Positions 1-13,061 of a stretch of 64,000 nt of DNA are shown piece after piece. The stretch spans positions 142,235,359-142,299,358 of the forward strand of contig CM066988.1 of NCBI GenBank assembly GCA_033977485.1. Direction: 5' to 3'. Made by a program: the position numbers and the translations under genes. Numbering within the stretch: position 1 is the stretch's first letter; every line of letters begins with the position of its first letter. The stretch is from Hydrangea macrophylla (Eukaryota; Streptophyta; Magnoliopsida; Cornales; Hydrangeaceae). The notes beneath the pieces are model-generated. The model saw nothing but the letters and a program-made list of their open reading frames with translations. It searched no databases and was not told the origin of the DNA.

Positions 1-1668
1 TGGTTCAAGGAGGATGGACTGTATGAGAATATACTACACAATTTGAGTGATTGTCTCAATTCCCTCAGCATATGATAGACACCCCCACAGAAGAAGGTGA
101 AGAGATTTCACCAAGGATTGAACCCCCACCTCAGACACATGATGGTTGGTTATCTGAATCAGTCATTTGAGGGATCGTCAGATTTGCTGCAGGGTTGGAA
201 AAGGATGTTTATCCAGCATAGCGACTACAGATAAATCGACCTTAGTCGTCAAGATGTTTTCAGCTGCAGAATTTCCAGAACCAACCACCGAGAAATACCC
301 AGGGTTGGAGACCTCGGGGTAATTTTCAAGGGAACAAGAGAACCTGGGAGAGAACTAGGAAGACTCAACAAGGTTATTCTCGACCCCAGCAATATCGCCC
401 GCAAGGACCACAGCCTCAGGCGCTACTAATAGCCTCGCCAAGTAATAACGAAGGATGTTTTAATTTTCGAAAGCCAAGGCACATTACCAAGTTCTGCACA
501 ATCGCTAGAGGTAATCGTCGAGTGGATGCTATTTGTCGAAATTACAACAAGGCGGGATATTTGAGCAGGGATTGCCGTGCACCACGAGGAGGATACTATG
601 GGGCACCAATTCAAGGAATTCAAGGACCCCCAGATCAGAGAAGGATGAATGCCTTTCATTCCCACAGAAGCAGGCTTTGATGCTGATGATCAACAACATT
701 TAGAAGGTACACTTGTACTCTTTCATAGTTCAGTTAAAGCTTTATTCGATACTAGAGCTGTACGTTTATTTATAGCTGTTAAGATTGTGCGTCAGTTGGG
801 TTTAGAACCCCATACACTTGAGCCAGCAGTTAATGTTGTGTCACCATTGGGAATGACTGTTAAGTTGGGTAAAGTGTGTAAAGATTGTCCATTGACCTTG
901 GGAGATAGGAATCTTCCAACGGACTTAGTAGTTATGTCGATGTCAGAATTCAACATTATCCTAGGGATGGATTGGCTTACTAAGTACAGTGCCAATTTGG
1001 AGTGCCCTACCAGGACGATTGTATTTTCGATACCTAGATGTTTGACGGTAAGATTTCAGTGAGAGCTAAAGAACGACATGTTTCTCATGAGTGGTTTAGG
1101 TACAATCAGAAGTATAAGTACAAGTACCGAACTCACGATGGATCAAATTCCTATTGTATAAGATTTCAAGGATGTATTCCAGGATATTAAAGGGCTTCCA
1201 CCAAAAAGAGAAATAAACTTCTGTGTGGAACTTGTACCTGGTACATTGCTGATATCTAAGACTCCATATAGGATGGCGCCAACTGAGATGTTGGAATTGA
1301 AGAAGCAAGTTCAAGAACTTAAAGATTTGGGATTCGTTCGTCCGAGTACGTCACCTTGGGGAGCACCGGTTCTGTTTATGAAGAAGAAAGACAAAAAACT
1401 TGGACTCTAAATAGACTACAGGGAGTTAAACAAGGTTACGATCAAGAATAGGTATCCACTTCCTCGGATAGATGATCTATTCGACCAGTTACAGGGAACA
1501 CAAATCTTTTCAAAGATCGATCTGCGTTCGGGATATCATCAAGTTTTAGTTCGACCAGAGGATGTAACGAAGATTCCATTTAGGATTTTGAGTTCTAGTT
1601 ATGCCTTTTGGATTGACAAATGCGCTAGCCGTATTTATAGACTTAATGAATAGAGTATTCAGACCATA
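1..1668 (+). pseudogene. Ty3/gypsy gag-pol remnant (zinc knuckles, protease, start of RT)
   Basis: Decayed polyprotein of a Ty3/gypsy LTR retrotransposon, probably a chromovirus of Tekay/Del type (lineage by motif only). Two CCHC-like zinc knuckles stand at about 461-580, but the second Cys of the first is Phe and the His of the second is Tyr. The aspartic protease follows at 690-1050; its DTG active site reads DTR, and the conserved ILGMDWL motif is present at about 957-974. Reverse transcriptase begins at about 1255 with SPWGAPVLF, an in-frame stop at 1408, then [14 protein letters not shown] and [11 protein letters not shown] frameshift follows near 1585 before the FGLTNA region. Homology stops abruptly at about 1668, before the YVDD catalytic motif, where unrelated repeat DNA begins. 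Several stops and frameshifts make it non-functional. Confidence 0.9.
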
Positions 1669-2601
1669 TCGAGGCGCCAAAAAGACCTCGGGCTCAACCT
1701 CGAGGCAACCAAAGACCACTGTTATGCAGTTGGCAAAAGACCTCGGGATGACACCCAAGGCATAAAAGACCTCGGGACCACACACGAGGCACAAAAGACC
1801 TCAGGGTCACATCCGAGGCACCGGCTTTGCTTAGGTCCATGACCAACGATGGGGGCAAATCCCCCTAGGTGGCTGATGATGGCAAGCTTCAAAGACCCTG
1901 CAACCACCCATGTTCCAGGTCGGTTACCTACAGTCATAGCCTCTACAGACCCCCGTTTTAGCAAAAGCTTGGGGGGCAGGAAGGCGCAATAAACTAAACA
2001 GGCAATCACACCAGATATTTATAGGCCTTGGGGTTAACTAAGTCAAATTCTTAGACAACCCGGGTGCCTACAATACTCAGAGGCAGTAACTCCACTTAGG
2101 CCCAAACCGACAATAGAGGTGACTAAAACCTTTTAGGTTGGCCCACGATAGAGGAGCAAAAAAGACCCTAATGCAACACGGTTTAGGTCGGCTTTGCCAA
2201 CATGGTCAAGCTCTTCTCCCAATAGTCTTGACGAAGGCTGGCTGGGCGGAAGATAACCATCCTGGGGAGTTAACATAAAAGGACCCTAAGGCAATACGCT
2301 TTAGGTCGGCTTTTCCAACATGGTCAAATTCTTCTACCCACAACCTTGACGAAGGCTTACGGGCAGAAGATAACTATCCAGGGAGCTAACTCAAGCAAAC
2401 GACTCCGAATTAGGCTGAGTCTCAACTCTTAGTCAATTCCCGAGCACTTAAAGATTTCGAATCAGGCTAAGTCTCAACTCTTAGTCGGTGCCCGCGAATT
2501 CACCAAACTCAAAAGCTCCGAGGCAACCTTCCCGAGCAATTAACAGATTTCCAAACTTGCCTCAATATGGCATGCATCCAACCTTGGAAATGGGGGGCAA
2601 C
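1669..2601 (+). mobile_element. 3' internal (non-coding) part of a second LTR retrotransposon
   Basis: No open frame of note. The segment carries short tandem repeats of AAAGACCTCGGG with GAGGC spacers (about 1678-1830, period about 35 bp) and a duplicated block of about 120 bp with GTTTAGGTCGGC and CTTGACGAAGGCT (about 2160-2390). It ends in a polypurine tract (2586-2601) directly before an LTR, so it is read as the 3' untranslated region of an LTR element on the + strand. The junction with the RT remnant at 1668/1669 is abrupt and carries no LTR, so either a deletion or a rearrangement lies there. Confidence 0.6.
2586..2601 (+). other. Polypurine tract of the 2602 LTR element
   Basis: The purine-rich stretch GAAATGGGGGGCAAC lies directly before TGATACACCC, the start of the LTR. 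This is the usual place of the plus-strand primer for reverse transcription in LTR retrotransposons and fixes the element on the + strand. Confidence 0.7.
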
Positions 2602-3246
2602 TGATACACCCAAAATTGTCTCTACTATATGACCATACGGTTCCCTTCAGGTCTGACCTCCCGACTCTAGGTCTGACCTCCCGACCTCCTGGTCCGACCT
2701 TCCGACCTCTAGGTTCGAGCTCCCAACCTCCAGGTCTGACCTCCCGACCTCCAGGTCTGACCTGCCGATCTCTAGGTCCGAGCTCCCGACCTCCAAGCCG
2801 ACGTCCAATACTCTGACCTGACCGGTTCCGACCCGATCAACCGACCGTTTTTGACCCCGACCTATGGGCCGGAATACGCAGTCTAATTATAATACAGTTC
2901 AAGTCCAGGTCAGCTAACTCAGAGGTACATCCCAAACTGCTCAGACTCCAACAGTTTCCTATCTCAGCTAGAAGACTAATGAAAGTGCAAATTGTTTCCT
3001 AATTCAATTAGGAAACCCCACCACAATTGATGCCAATCAATCCTAAATTAGATTGTATTACCTAATCGGTATAATTTCCTTATACGAGTAGGTTTCTTGC
3101 ATCTATAAAAGAGACCACTCACCCTCATAGAAGAGGATCAACTTTTCAGTCTATATCGCACCTCTATAGCAGTCATCATCACGCCCGGCCGACCTACGGT
3201 AGCTCCAAACTATTGTTGGTTCACCACAGGTCCCCGGCTTTTTACA
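2602..3246 (+). mobile_element. 3' LTR starting TGATACACCC
   Basis: The LTR begins with TG after a polypurine tract and probably ends with CTTTTTACA at 3246; the right boundary is less certain. From about 2645 to 2815 it holds tandem units of 20-22 bp (CCGACCTCCAGGTCTGACCT and variants). A TATA-like CTATAAAAG lies at 3103-3111, which fits an LTR promoter. No matching 5' LTR is in the window, so the element is truncated or rearranged on its left. Confidence 0.65.
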
Positions 3247-3382
3247 GTATAGTGAACATGCTCAGACATACACATGGACGTAGGTTCCTTCATTAATAGG
3301 ACCAAACCACATATAAAAACCAGCCTCTCTCTCTCTTTCCCCTTAAATTGCTCTAATTTATCTCTAACTAAATTTTGGCATC
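3247..3382 (+). mobile_element. Probable left remnant of LTR C
   Basis: This short stretch has a TATA-like ACATATAAAAA (about 3310) followed by a CT-rich tract, a layout also seen in the A-type LTRs on their own strand. It abuts solo LTR B1. I infer that it belongs to the same old LTR as 8677-9987 and 12463-12722; the left end of that LTR is not recognisable. Confidence 0.35.
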
Positions 3383-4725
3383 TGTACCCGTAAAAGAAGG
3401 TTAATGTAATATTAATGTGTGATAATTAATGACAATTAATACATATGATGTTTTAAGGTGGGGTTATGAACTCACAGGTAAAAAGGTATTCAGATGGGAA
3501 CACAGATAAAAGTTTCAAGTTAAGTGAAACTGGTATAAAAGTGGGACCCGACGAAGGTCTAAATAATATAAATTGCATTTAGATGTAATTATATGCTTAA
3601 ATGACTACTTGTTTAAATGCTTAAAGATATAATTATGTCTTATGATGGGTAAATGAGACCAGTTTGGGTACCCCTGTGAGGGCGTATTTGAATATAATTC
3701 ATAATTGGTAGGTTTAATATCAACCTTATAATATATGTGGGACCACGTTTGGGATCCACACGGAACATAGACTAAATTCATTTAGAAAATGTGGGTGATT
3801 AATGGCATTACCTTGGGGGTTTCATAATAAACACTTAGAAAATTATGGGGGTATTTATGAAAAATGTTAAGTGTTTACATCTTAGGATGAGTCACTAGGA
3901 TGACTCATTAGTCTCAAAATAGATGGAAGGATTAAGAAACACGTAGAGACAGAACCAAGAGCTTCGACAAAGACGACGGGGGTTTCGCACGACTTCCCGA
4001 CGCCGTATCTTCTCATTCCGACATTCGTTTTTCGATCCAAGGCCGGATTTGGACTCGTGGAGGTAATATGATCACATGCACCTCTTTTATTTTCAGTTTT
4101 GACAACATATTTTCGGCGACCGTTCTTGGTTCTTAGCGATTTATGTATCAAAATCATGTAGAATTAACTCCATAACAAGAATTGGACAAAATTCAAGCTT
4201 GGAATTGGATTCTAGGGGCTTAATTGGTTATGAATCAAAGAGGTGAGTGCTCTAATCCCAAAATTGGATGTTTAGTTATGTTTATGTACATGTATGTTGA
4301 TGAATTTGGGTAAAAAGCATGTTAAGTATGTGAATTTGTTATGCTTATATGCAAAGTTGCGTATATGCTTATGTGGATCAAAGGGAAGTCAAGTAGTGGT
4401 CACCATTTATAGGTCCTATATGTAAGGGATAGGAAGTCCTCAATGAGTAGGACGTGGTGACGACCACAATGAAATTTCGGTGACGCCTTTTGGGTCACAA
4501 GAGAGTGTGTGTTGCGCTATATGCGCCAAAAGTGAGAAAGATCCGGGGTGAGAAGGACCCGGGGGTGGTGGCTGGAATGACTTGACTTTCCAGAGATCAT
4601 TTTGTTGATGATTATAATGATTGTTGCATTTGCATATTCAGCATTCCAATAGCATGATTAATTCCCTCACTAAGCGAAAGCTTAAACGAAAATATTTTTT
4701 CTGTTATGGTTATTGAATAACCATC

Positions 4726-7581
4726 TGTCACGCCCCGACGTAGCATAAATAAGGAAAACGTTTAATTTCCTTTATGGACCCATAGGTCACGACAGTTTGA
4801 AGGATCGATTCCGTCCCAAACGTCGAACAGAAATAAAACAATATAAATCAGAGCAGAGCAATCAAGGCTTACAAATATTTTTCTAACTTAATAGTTATTA
4901 CAGCACGGGGTCTCTAAAGGCACAAACCGCCTTAAATCAAGTAATATCTATTGTCTGTTACAGTTATCCAAACAGTTTAACATGTAAAGTAAATTCTCTT
5001 TCTAGCAGTTGTTCTCAATTTGCATAGTCGTAGGGCCCAGCATAGTCATAACCTGAAAAGCCTGAACACGAATGTCCAGGGCGCATCAACGCCGTCAGCT
5101 TCAAGAAGCTGGTGAGTATTAAAAACATAACTTTGAATGTAAGATATACTCATTTACCATTTTCAATTCCCTTATTATTCAACGAGTTTACATTAAAGGA
5201 AAGAGCTCATATTAGAAAACAACCACAATATCATTTGAAACTGTAATTCGCATATATGTGACCGTGTATGAAAACAATGCACCAACTCATCTTACCGACT
5301 CTTTTTTCTCGACAAACACAACACCTAACTCTCTTACACCAGTATCTTTGAAATACTTCGATAGCCATACTTTAGCACAGGGGTGCCAGGGAATGTCCAG
5401 TTTGCCTCACACTTTAGCACAGGGTGCCAGGGAATGTCCAATGCCTCACACTTTAGTACCTAATCCGCCTCGCAAATACATCACATAGTATCCAGACTCG
5501 GGTACCAGGGAGTGTCTGTAGGCCACACTTTAGCACTACTATGGGTGCCAGGGAATGTCCAAGTTTGGCATCATACACTTTAGCACTACCATGGGTGCCA
5601 GGGAGTGTTCAATTTTTCCACCGTCGCATTTCAAAGACACTCTAGCTGCAATGCCAACCACAACACACTTTGGTACTCACTTAACAGGGAGTGTCCACAA
5701 CACAATCTCAACTGCACACTCTATACCACACTGACCATTACTCTTTTCCACAATGACTACTACCCCCATATACATGCACAACAGACTCCATATGAATGTC
5801 ATGAAACTTTAAACATAAAGTAAATCACTGAAATATAGAAACAACGTGCGTACGGGGATTGATAAGTCATAATACATTGTTTTAATCGTCCAAACATAAC
5901 CAAATAGGATTCTGTTTTAGTAAATTTCCCAAACAGAGCTTTAAAAGTTCATAAAACATCACCCAAACAGTTCCTTAACACAAGACAAGCAAAAATTAGA
6001 AATTGTCAGAAGTCGCGCGCACGGGCCGCTCGCGCAGGCCTCTCGCACGATATGCCCCTTTTTCCTTTTTTATTATAAAAATTTCCTTACTGCTTGGGAA
6101 CGAACAAATTGCGTGCGCGGGGCTGCTCACGCGGATCGCTCGCGCGATTTGTCCAATTTTTGTTTTTCTTATAAAAACCTTTTCTGTCTGCCTGAAACCA
6201 GCAACCTCGCGCGCACGGGTCGCTCGCGCGATTACATGCGTGAGTTTCAGCAGTGGCTTCGTCTTCTTTGTCAGAACTGCTCTATTTCAGAAATCAGGGG
6301 GTCTTTTGACCCATTCTCAATTCGGAAAGTACATAAGACATGTAATATATGAATTTCTTCATTTTTTCGCAAGGATTAAGAATCTCCAATCAATTTTACA
6401 TGAATCGATCTGTAGCTCTCAGATTTTACAAAAAATCGAGAGTTGACGGAAACTTCGTTTTAATCATACGTCGCGACATGAACAATTTAAGCTCCAATAC
6501 TTCTACCGTATACTGTACATACTATAATCTTTCATATTTCATTCAGAAAACGAATTTTAATTAAGTTTGGAAAATCCATGTTTTTGAGCTATGGGGTTTC
6601 AAACGTAAGTCATAAATGGAGATTTTCAAATTAAGCTATATAAACAGCAACCAAGATATGAATTACAATTCATAGTGAGTTTAGAATACTCATTGAGATT
6701 AAGAGCAGAGAGATTGTTGAGAAAGAATCAAGATTAAGCAATCCAATAGCAAGCTAAGAATTTCAAACCCAAGCTTTGGCTATGGGGATTAAGAGCTTTT
6801 TCTCACCACAATTCTGAAATTATGAACTCTCAAGCTCTCTCTTTTCTCTCTGTGTTACACTCTCTAATTCGTAAAGTGCAAAGTGTGTGAAATGGAGTGG
6901 GTTATAAATAAATCTCATTGCTTGGTGGCCAAGAACATTCTCATATACTCAACAAATGAAATTTTGATTGTTAATTACATAACATTTGAAATACACAGCT
7001 CATGTACACAAAAATTATAGATACGTATAAACTCTCCAGATTTGGAAGGGTCATGAATAGGTTAGTAGGGGTCAAAGTGGGAGTGTTTAGGAAAATTAGC
7101 TTTGGGTCACTAATTAACACATACTACAAAAGCACTCCCAAACAAGGCACAGTATAATCATTGGGTGAATTTAATGAGTTTAAAGCATATGTCAAGTCTG
7201 ATTGATGGGGAATCCAAAACTGTAAGAGCCTAACATGGCGCGAACAGTTTTGAATGTAAACTGGTATTTTCGTGGCGTGGTGATCACCACAAAAATACAG
7301 AAATTTCATTTTAACGTAGGAAATGATTTTATGGTTTTATAAAAATACTGATTGAGTCAAAAGCAAACATTTCCACCGTTTTGAAATACAGTTTTAAAAT
7401 CCAACACAGGTATTGCTAAATTTTATAAAATCGCAGTTTGACTCCAACAAGAATTTTAAATATGAAATAAAGCAAGTCACAAGATTTTAACACATGAGAA
7501 TTACAAATTTGAGATAATATCAGGAACATTAATTAATTATGAAATGCAAATTTAAAATTAAATGAAATGCAGGTTGTTACA
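4726..7581 (-). mobile_element. Solo LTR A1 with 5-bp TSD (CCATC)
   Basis: 2,856-bp element from TGTCACGCCCC to GGTTGTTACA on the + strand, flanked by CCATC at 4721-4725 and 7582-7586. Read on the minus strand it is TGTAACAACC...GGGGCGTGACA, as in many plant LTRs. A TATA-like site for the minus strand lies at about 6902-6908. It contains GCGCGC-rich palindromic doublets (6005-6245) and a short tandem array of GGGTGCCAGGGAATGTCC (about 5380-5690). No internal genes are present, so it is a solo LTR. It interrupts B1. A2 (18861-21647) is a diverged relative. Confidence 0.85.
5370..5700. repeat. Tandem CACTTTAG...GGTGCCAGGGAATGTCC array in A1
   Basis: About six imperfect units of 40-55 bp, each with CACACTTTAGCAC and GGGTGCCAGGGA(A/G)TGTCC. 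The same array recurs at the same place in A2, so it is part of the LTR family and not a chance repeat. Confidence 0.75.
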
Positions 7582-8676
7582 CCATCACAGGTACGACACG
7601 GAAAGAGGAGAGGAAATGACCGACACGGCAGGTTTGGGCATGGGTGTTATGAATATGTGGATATGTTCATAGACTTAAGTGTTTTGGCTTGCTAATGTAG
7701 TTATGTCGTGAAGTATTTGAACAATTTATGTTTTGAAAAACTTTATAATATGTCAAGTATAATTTAGTGTTGGTTGTGTCTTATGATGTGAGTTGCACTT
7801 GCAAGCCACAAGTCATGAGTGTTGGAGGAGTTTTGGGGAGTTAAGTTACTCTTGATATAATTTTAACTTAGCATCTCTTGTTTGAGTGTTTATGCTCATG
7901 TTGGGATAAAAATGTGGATTTAATGTAGCTTTGAGCTCCTAGTTGAAACATTATGAGTTTTGGGTATGTGACTAACTAGCCAAGTGTTTGGAAGTGATTT
8001 TGAAAACTCTTTTGCAGTTTGGTTAATGTTTGGAGACACATGGAAATGCTTTGAAATGTTTTTAGAAGTTCTTATGTTGGTTGGGATGGATTAATGGAAG
8101 TTGGGAGTAAATTCATGATCCATGCAAATAATTTGTGAGTTTAAATTGATATATCTCACTTGGGTTTGTTGTGTCAATGTTTATAAACATTTGGGAATGT
8201 TTTTTAAGATGTTTTGATGCTTCCACAAAGTATGGGAAAGTTTGGAAATATTTTGGACTTGAAAAACTAAAGTTTTTAGCAACAGGGAGACATTTTGCAG
8301 AAGCCGGATCGATCCGGCCTTTAGGCGGATCGATCCTCCCCTTTTCGGGGCACTTTCTGTTGAAAAATGGCTTCACGGATCGATCCGATCCTGTAAAATC
8401 ACACTGTCCACTTTTATGGAAACTAGCATATCTCCTTCTACAAAACTCGGATTCGCACACCGTTTGTTGCGTTGGAACCGAGACTCAAAGACCTATCTTT
8501 TAGTGTAAATTTTGGATATATTTTATTAATGACAATTTTGTCCTTGGGGCTGTTTTGTGTCAATAATGTTATTTTAGGAGGTCTAATTCATGGTTTTTCT
8601 TATAGTTAGAGGATGATTTGGTGTGTGCGCTTGTTACACGTGTCCTAATCCGCCCGAGGCGGGTTGGGGTGTGACA

Positions 8677-9987
8677 TATCATCATAATGTTTTACAAGTT
8701 TTGGATGTTTAATAATAACCTAAACACGCCCTAACAAATTCTGGACGTTCACTGCCAGAATCTGGAGAAGACGACGTTCGAGCAATCAAATTAGGTTCAA
8801 TCGATCGAACACACTGAGTCACAATCGATCGAAATGACTTCAATCAATCGAAATTGCCTTCACTTCAATCGATCGAGAATACTTCAATCTATCAAACTTC
8901 ACTTTCTTCAAACGATTGAGATGAATTCAATCAATCGAACCAAATAGAGCTTGGATGTTTTCTTTAAGCTTATAATTCAAAATGCTTAGCTGTTTAATTT
9001 ATGTTCCATGTTCCTATTATGTAATATTATGGATTGCAAAGGTAATGGGATTATGATAATGAGATTGAGATAATGTGGTGAGAAACGTAGTAGAGTTTGG
9101 AACGTTAGTATTAATACGATGCGACACGAGATAAGGTTTGAGGCTATAATGGCAGGTAACGTTGGATAGTTTGGTGACTGAGTTAGTGGGTTATTAGTTA
9201 CTTTCAAGGTTGTGTTTTGTTGAGCTGATGATTCACTCAAGTTGAATCTGATAAGCGTGTAACAAGGATTTAACCAGGATTGTGGAAGACATGGGTGTAC
9301 AGTACTCGCAAGCGTTCTTAAAAGCGGTGAACAGTAAGAGTTCTTAAAAGCAGTGAATAAGAGTAATAGCACACCCATAGTTAGATCTGCCATAGCTATG
9401 TATGTACCACACTCGTAAGCGTTCTTAAAAGTGGCGCACTGTAAGAGTTATTAAAATCGGTGAACAAGAGTATGGGTTTGTTCATAGACTAGTCGTTTAT
9501 ATGAGAGCGATGTATAGTGTTCGCAAGAGTACTTAAAAGCGGTGAACAGTAAGAGTTCTTAAAAGTGTTGAATAAGAACACTAGTATGTATTGATGATAT
9601 AATCAGTTTGGGTAGTCGGGATTGGTACAGTTAGTCTTAGAGTTGGAAAATGATGAGAATCGGATAATGATGTGTCGGAATAAAAGAGGAAGAGATATTA
9701 TTAGTATCACTACTTTATATCGTGCATAACTAGTAATGACTTTATGCCTATGATATTGTCAGAGTTTCTATTCACTCAGCTGAAGTAAGCTGATGACGTT
9801 TATGCCTGGACATTCCCTGTCTAGACTATCCTATTCATAATAATACAGGTGATGGAGTGTATGACAATGGCTACTACCCTAAAGGGGGATGTACAGAGGA
9901 TGGCCTCATTGATGCTGGTTATGCCAGAGAAGACTATTACGCTGACGATTATCTGTACGCTAGCTAGAGATGGTGATAGTTATATCT
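8677..9987 (+). mobile_element. Old LTR C, middle part
   Basis: Lies between B1 and B2. It has AATCGATCGA palindromes (8799-8938) and a tandem region with TTCTTAAAAGCGGTGAA units (about 9300-9580). GCCTGGACATTC (about 9806) is also found, on the minus strand, in A1 and A2. The order of palindromes, tandem array and GGACATTC block is as in family A, so I read it as a diverged A-like LTR on the + strand. It has no coding sequence. Confidence 0.55.
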
Positions 9988-12457
9988 TGTAACACCCGTA
10001 CCCGGAGAACGGGTTAATTATTGTGTTAATATGCATTAATTAATATAATTAGTTTATAAAATGCATTAAGGGGAGGCTTGGACTCGCCCATGTAAAAAGT
10101 GTTCAGAGAGGGACACTAGTTGGAAAAGTCCCCAGTGAGGTGGGACATGTATTGAAATGGAACCCAGCGAAGGGTAAATTGGTAATTGCATTTTAAATGA
10201 TTAAATGCATTTTATATACTTACATGGATATTTGTTAAGTTGCTTTCATAATATCATATTAATATGTGTTAACATTAGCTTGGACACCCAAATCAGGGTA
10301 GAAATGAAAAAGATTTAAAATTTGTAGGTGCGATACCAATTTCACAAAATATGTGGGACCCACGTTGGGACCTACACGGAACTTAGACAAACACTCATTA
10401 AATAATTGGGTAGTTAATGGAATGTTTGGGGGATTTCATAATAAGAAGTTAAGAAAATTCGGGGGTATAAACAAAAAGAGAGAAATTGTAAGAGATTGAC
10501 AACACAACATGCATTGCATGTGTGTGTGTGTCAAGAGACTAAGGAGTCTCCACAGAAATTCAAAGAAAAAGAAATAGAGAACTCGGGAGAGAAGACGAAG
10601 ACGAGACGCCGACACCGTAATTTCGCCATTTCGTCGCCGCCGTTCGTCGGATTTACGATCCGAGACCACTTTCGGACTCGTGGAGGTGAGACGAACATTT
10701 CTATACCCTTAATTTATGTTTAATTCGCTGGATTTTGGTAGTTCATACTTAACGGTGAGACGTCGTCTACCGAATTCTTGTAGGATTCATTGTGGTGTAG
10801 GAATTAAGCTCTAATTGGTGAAATTCAGCACACTTCTAGCTTAATTTTGGGTATAATCTTTGAGTAAGGTGAGTTTTCTAGCCTTAAAATGATTGTGTTT
10901 AATGTGTTCAAGGCTTCAAGTGGTGTTAGAGATATTAATCCTTGTTTAGAAGCTATTATATTGTTGGATTGATAATTTCATATCAATTTTATGAGAATTA
11001 TGTGTTGATACATGTATATGTGCTTATATGTCTATGTGGTAGTCAATGAGTACCGGGAAAATGGTTCATTGTTGGGAGTAGTAAGGGTGGTGAAGAGGAA
11101 GAATCCGATAAATACGGAAGTCCAAGGAATAGAAGTGGCCACGGGACCAAGGGAGGTCTTCGGGTCTGAATGAACCATATAACCGGCGACTCGGCGACTA
11201 CGGTTGTGTTTTGTTTTATGTGTTAATTATAGCATTGCACGTGTTAAACATTCAGTCATGTTAGAATGCTCACTAAGAAAATTGCTTAAGAAAATCGTTT
11301 TCCTATTTCTGTTGTGGTACATAACAACCACCGCAGGTACGGAGCAATACCCGGAGAGAAAGTGACGTGCTCGGGGAAAAGGGGAGAAGGGTTTTGGAAC
11401 TTGTAGATATGTTTTAAACTTATGTTACAGTGTAACTAGTAGCTTGAGGTCCTCGACTTGAGGCTTGAAGTCTTGACTTGTGGATGGGAGAGATGGGAGA
11501 GATGGGGGAGATTTGAGCCTCATACTTGTGAATTTCGTTTGAACTTATAAAATGATGTAAATTTATGATTTCTTTTATGTTAATGTTCATACTTGGGTTG
11601 TTGGAAATGAATTTGGATCATAACTATGTATTTAGAAGTGAAAAGTAGAACCTATGTATAATCTCTTTTGTTTTGCTCAAATGGTGTAAGTTAGTAATTA
11701 AGATCATCTTGGCATGTTCGGATGTGTCGCAAGCGTCGTGGACAAGTTTGGTTGTATAAATGGTGTTGGTTGTAGTTTGAGTTGATTCCCAATAAATCCC
11801 AAGTACTTTGGATGAGAATTGAGTTTCAAAGTTGAAAAGTTTGTTTTGGATCAAAGGAAATGAGTTTATGATTGATTTGATCAAATTGTGAATGTGTTTG
11901 TGTGATCCAAGCTTGATTTAAGTTTAAAAGTGTTTGAAAATGTGTTGGATATGTTTTCCCAAAGTTTCATAAGGGTTCCATGTGAATTGGTTGTGTTTTG
12001 GAATTTAAAACTTGTTTTGACAATAAAACTTAGCAGCAGAATCTGTTCTGCAGGGCGCGGATCGATCTGCATTTGTGAAGGGATCGATCTGACTTTTATC
12101 GGGGACATTCTGCTTGTGGCTCATATAAATGGATCGATCCGGGCCTTATGAAGGGATCGATCCGCTTGTAATTTTTCAAAGCACGTCCGCTTTTACGGAA
12201 ACGTGCATAACTTTTTCAAAAAAATTCAGATTCGCGCACCGTTTGTTGCGTTGGAACCGGGACTCAAAAATCTAACTTTTGGTATAAAAATTTTACATAC
12301 TTTATTAATGACCATTTTGCCCTTGGGGGCTGTTTTGTCACCATAGAGTTCTTTAAAGTGATTTTATTCACCTTTCCTTCTAATTAGTGTATATTTTGGG
12401 TGCGGTTACTCTTGTTACACGTGTCCTAATCCGCCGGGGGTGGGTTAGGGTGTGACA
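9988..12457 (+). mobile_element. Solo LTR B2 with 5-bp TSD (TATCT)
   Basis: 2,470-bp element from TGTAACACCCG to GGGTGTGACA, flanked by TATCT at 9983-9987 and 12458-12462. It carries two doublets of GGATCGAT(C/T)(C/T) at 12059/12081 and 12131/12154. Open reading frames inside are short and unlike any known protein. No second LTR and no gag-pol are present, so it is a solo LTR left by LTR-LTR recombination. It interrupts LTR C. Confidence 0.88.
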
Positions 12458-12462
12458 TATCT

Positions 12463-12722
12463 ATTTTATATTTCTGTTGAACTTTAGTTTAACGGGTATT
12501 TGGGCATAAGTTATGTCCAGACCTGTTGTGATCCTGAGGACCACTATGATGTTTGTAATCGATAGAATCGTTATGTTATATATTCAGTTGGTTACTGTTC
12601 CTATTTATTTTGGTTGGACTAGTATTGTGTGGTGTGGATAATTAGTGACTTTCACTTGTCACTCCCTATAGACCCAAAAAGAAAATTTATTTTTCTCTAT
12701 TTTTGTTACTCCGGGGCGTGAC
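12463..12722 (+). mobile_element. Old LTR C, 3' end
   Basis: Continuation of the LTR C segment that stops at 9987, resuming after the TATCT target copy. It ends in CCGGGGCGTGACA, the same terminus as the A-type LTRs read on this strand, and abuts a SINE head at 12723. Confidence 0.6.
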
Positions 12723-12787
12723 AGACTCGAACCCGCAACCATGTGCAGGTGGGATGGAAACTCTTACCACTGGGTCATACCTTGGTC
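12723..12787 (-). mobile_element. tRNA-derived SINE head, truncated by LTR C
   Basis: On the minus strand this reads as a tRNA-like RNA polymerase III promoter: an A-box-like TGACCCAGTGGTAAGAG (about 12764-12780) and a B-box-like GGTTCGAGTC ending at 12723. LTR C cuts the element immediately after the B box; the SINE body is not visible on the other side. It is not a tRNA gene because no cloverleaf can be formed. Confidence 0.55.
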
Positions 12788-13060
12788 TCTCTTTCATTTG
12801 GTTTTTGTAACACTGTATACGGTAAAATTTCTTTGATTATCAACAACTGTTCAATCATTTTGTTGTGACAAGTGATAAAATTGGCAATTTGTCATGTTCT
12901 CCAAGTTTAAAGGATTTTATTTCAACTGGCTCCATGGTAATTGTGGTTCTAATGCAACAATAAGTGGTAAAATCATAGTACTTAGCAATAAATAATTTCT
13001 TCAAACATGCTTACACATTTTGTTCGTAAAGAGAAATAAATATCAACTTCGTATCAACTA
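12788..13060. other. Intergenic, nothing recognised
   Basis: AT-rich DNA without an open reading frame or repeat that I can name. Confidence 0.5.
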
Positions 13061-13061
13061 A

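Larger units (their letters stand above)
3383..8676 (+). mobile_element. Solo LTR B1 (interrupted by A1)
   Basis: Family B LTR, about 2.43 kb once A1 and its duplicated target are taken out. It runs from TGTACCCGT to GGGGTGTGACA and is diverged but colinear with B2 and B3: shared blocks include GGACTCGTGGAGGT near 4050, CACCGTTTGTTGCGTTGG near 8458 and the end GTGTCCTAATCCGCC. It carries GGATCGATCC palindromes at 8306, 8327 and 8377. No internal region follows, so it is a solo LTR. A clear target duplication was not found (left GCATC, right TATCA). Confidence 0.7.
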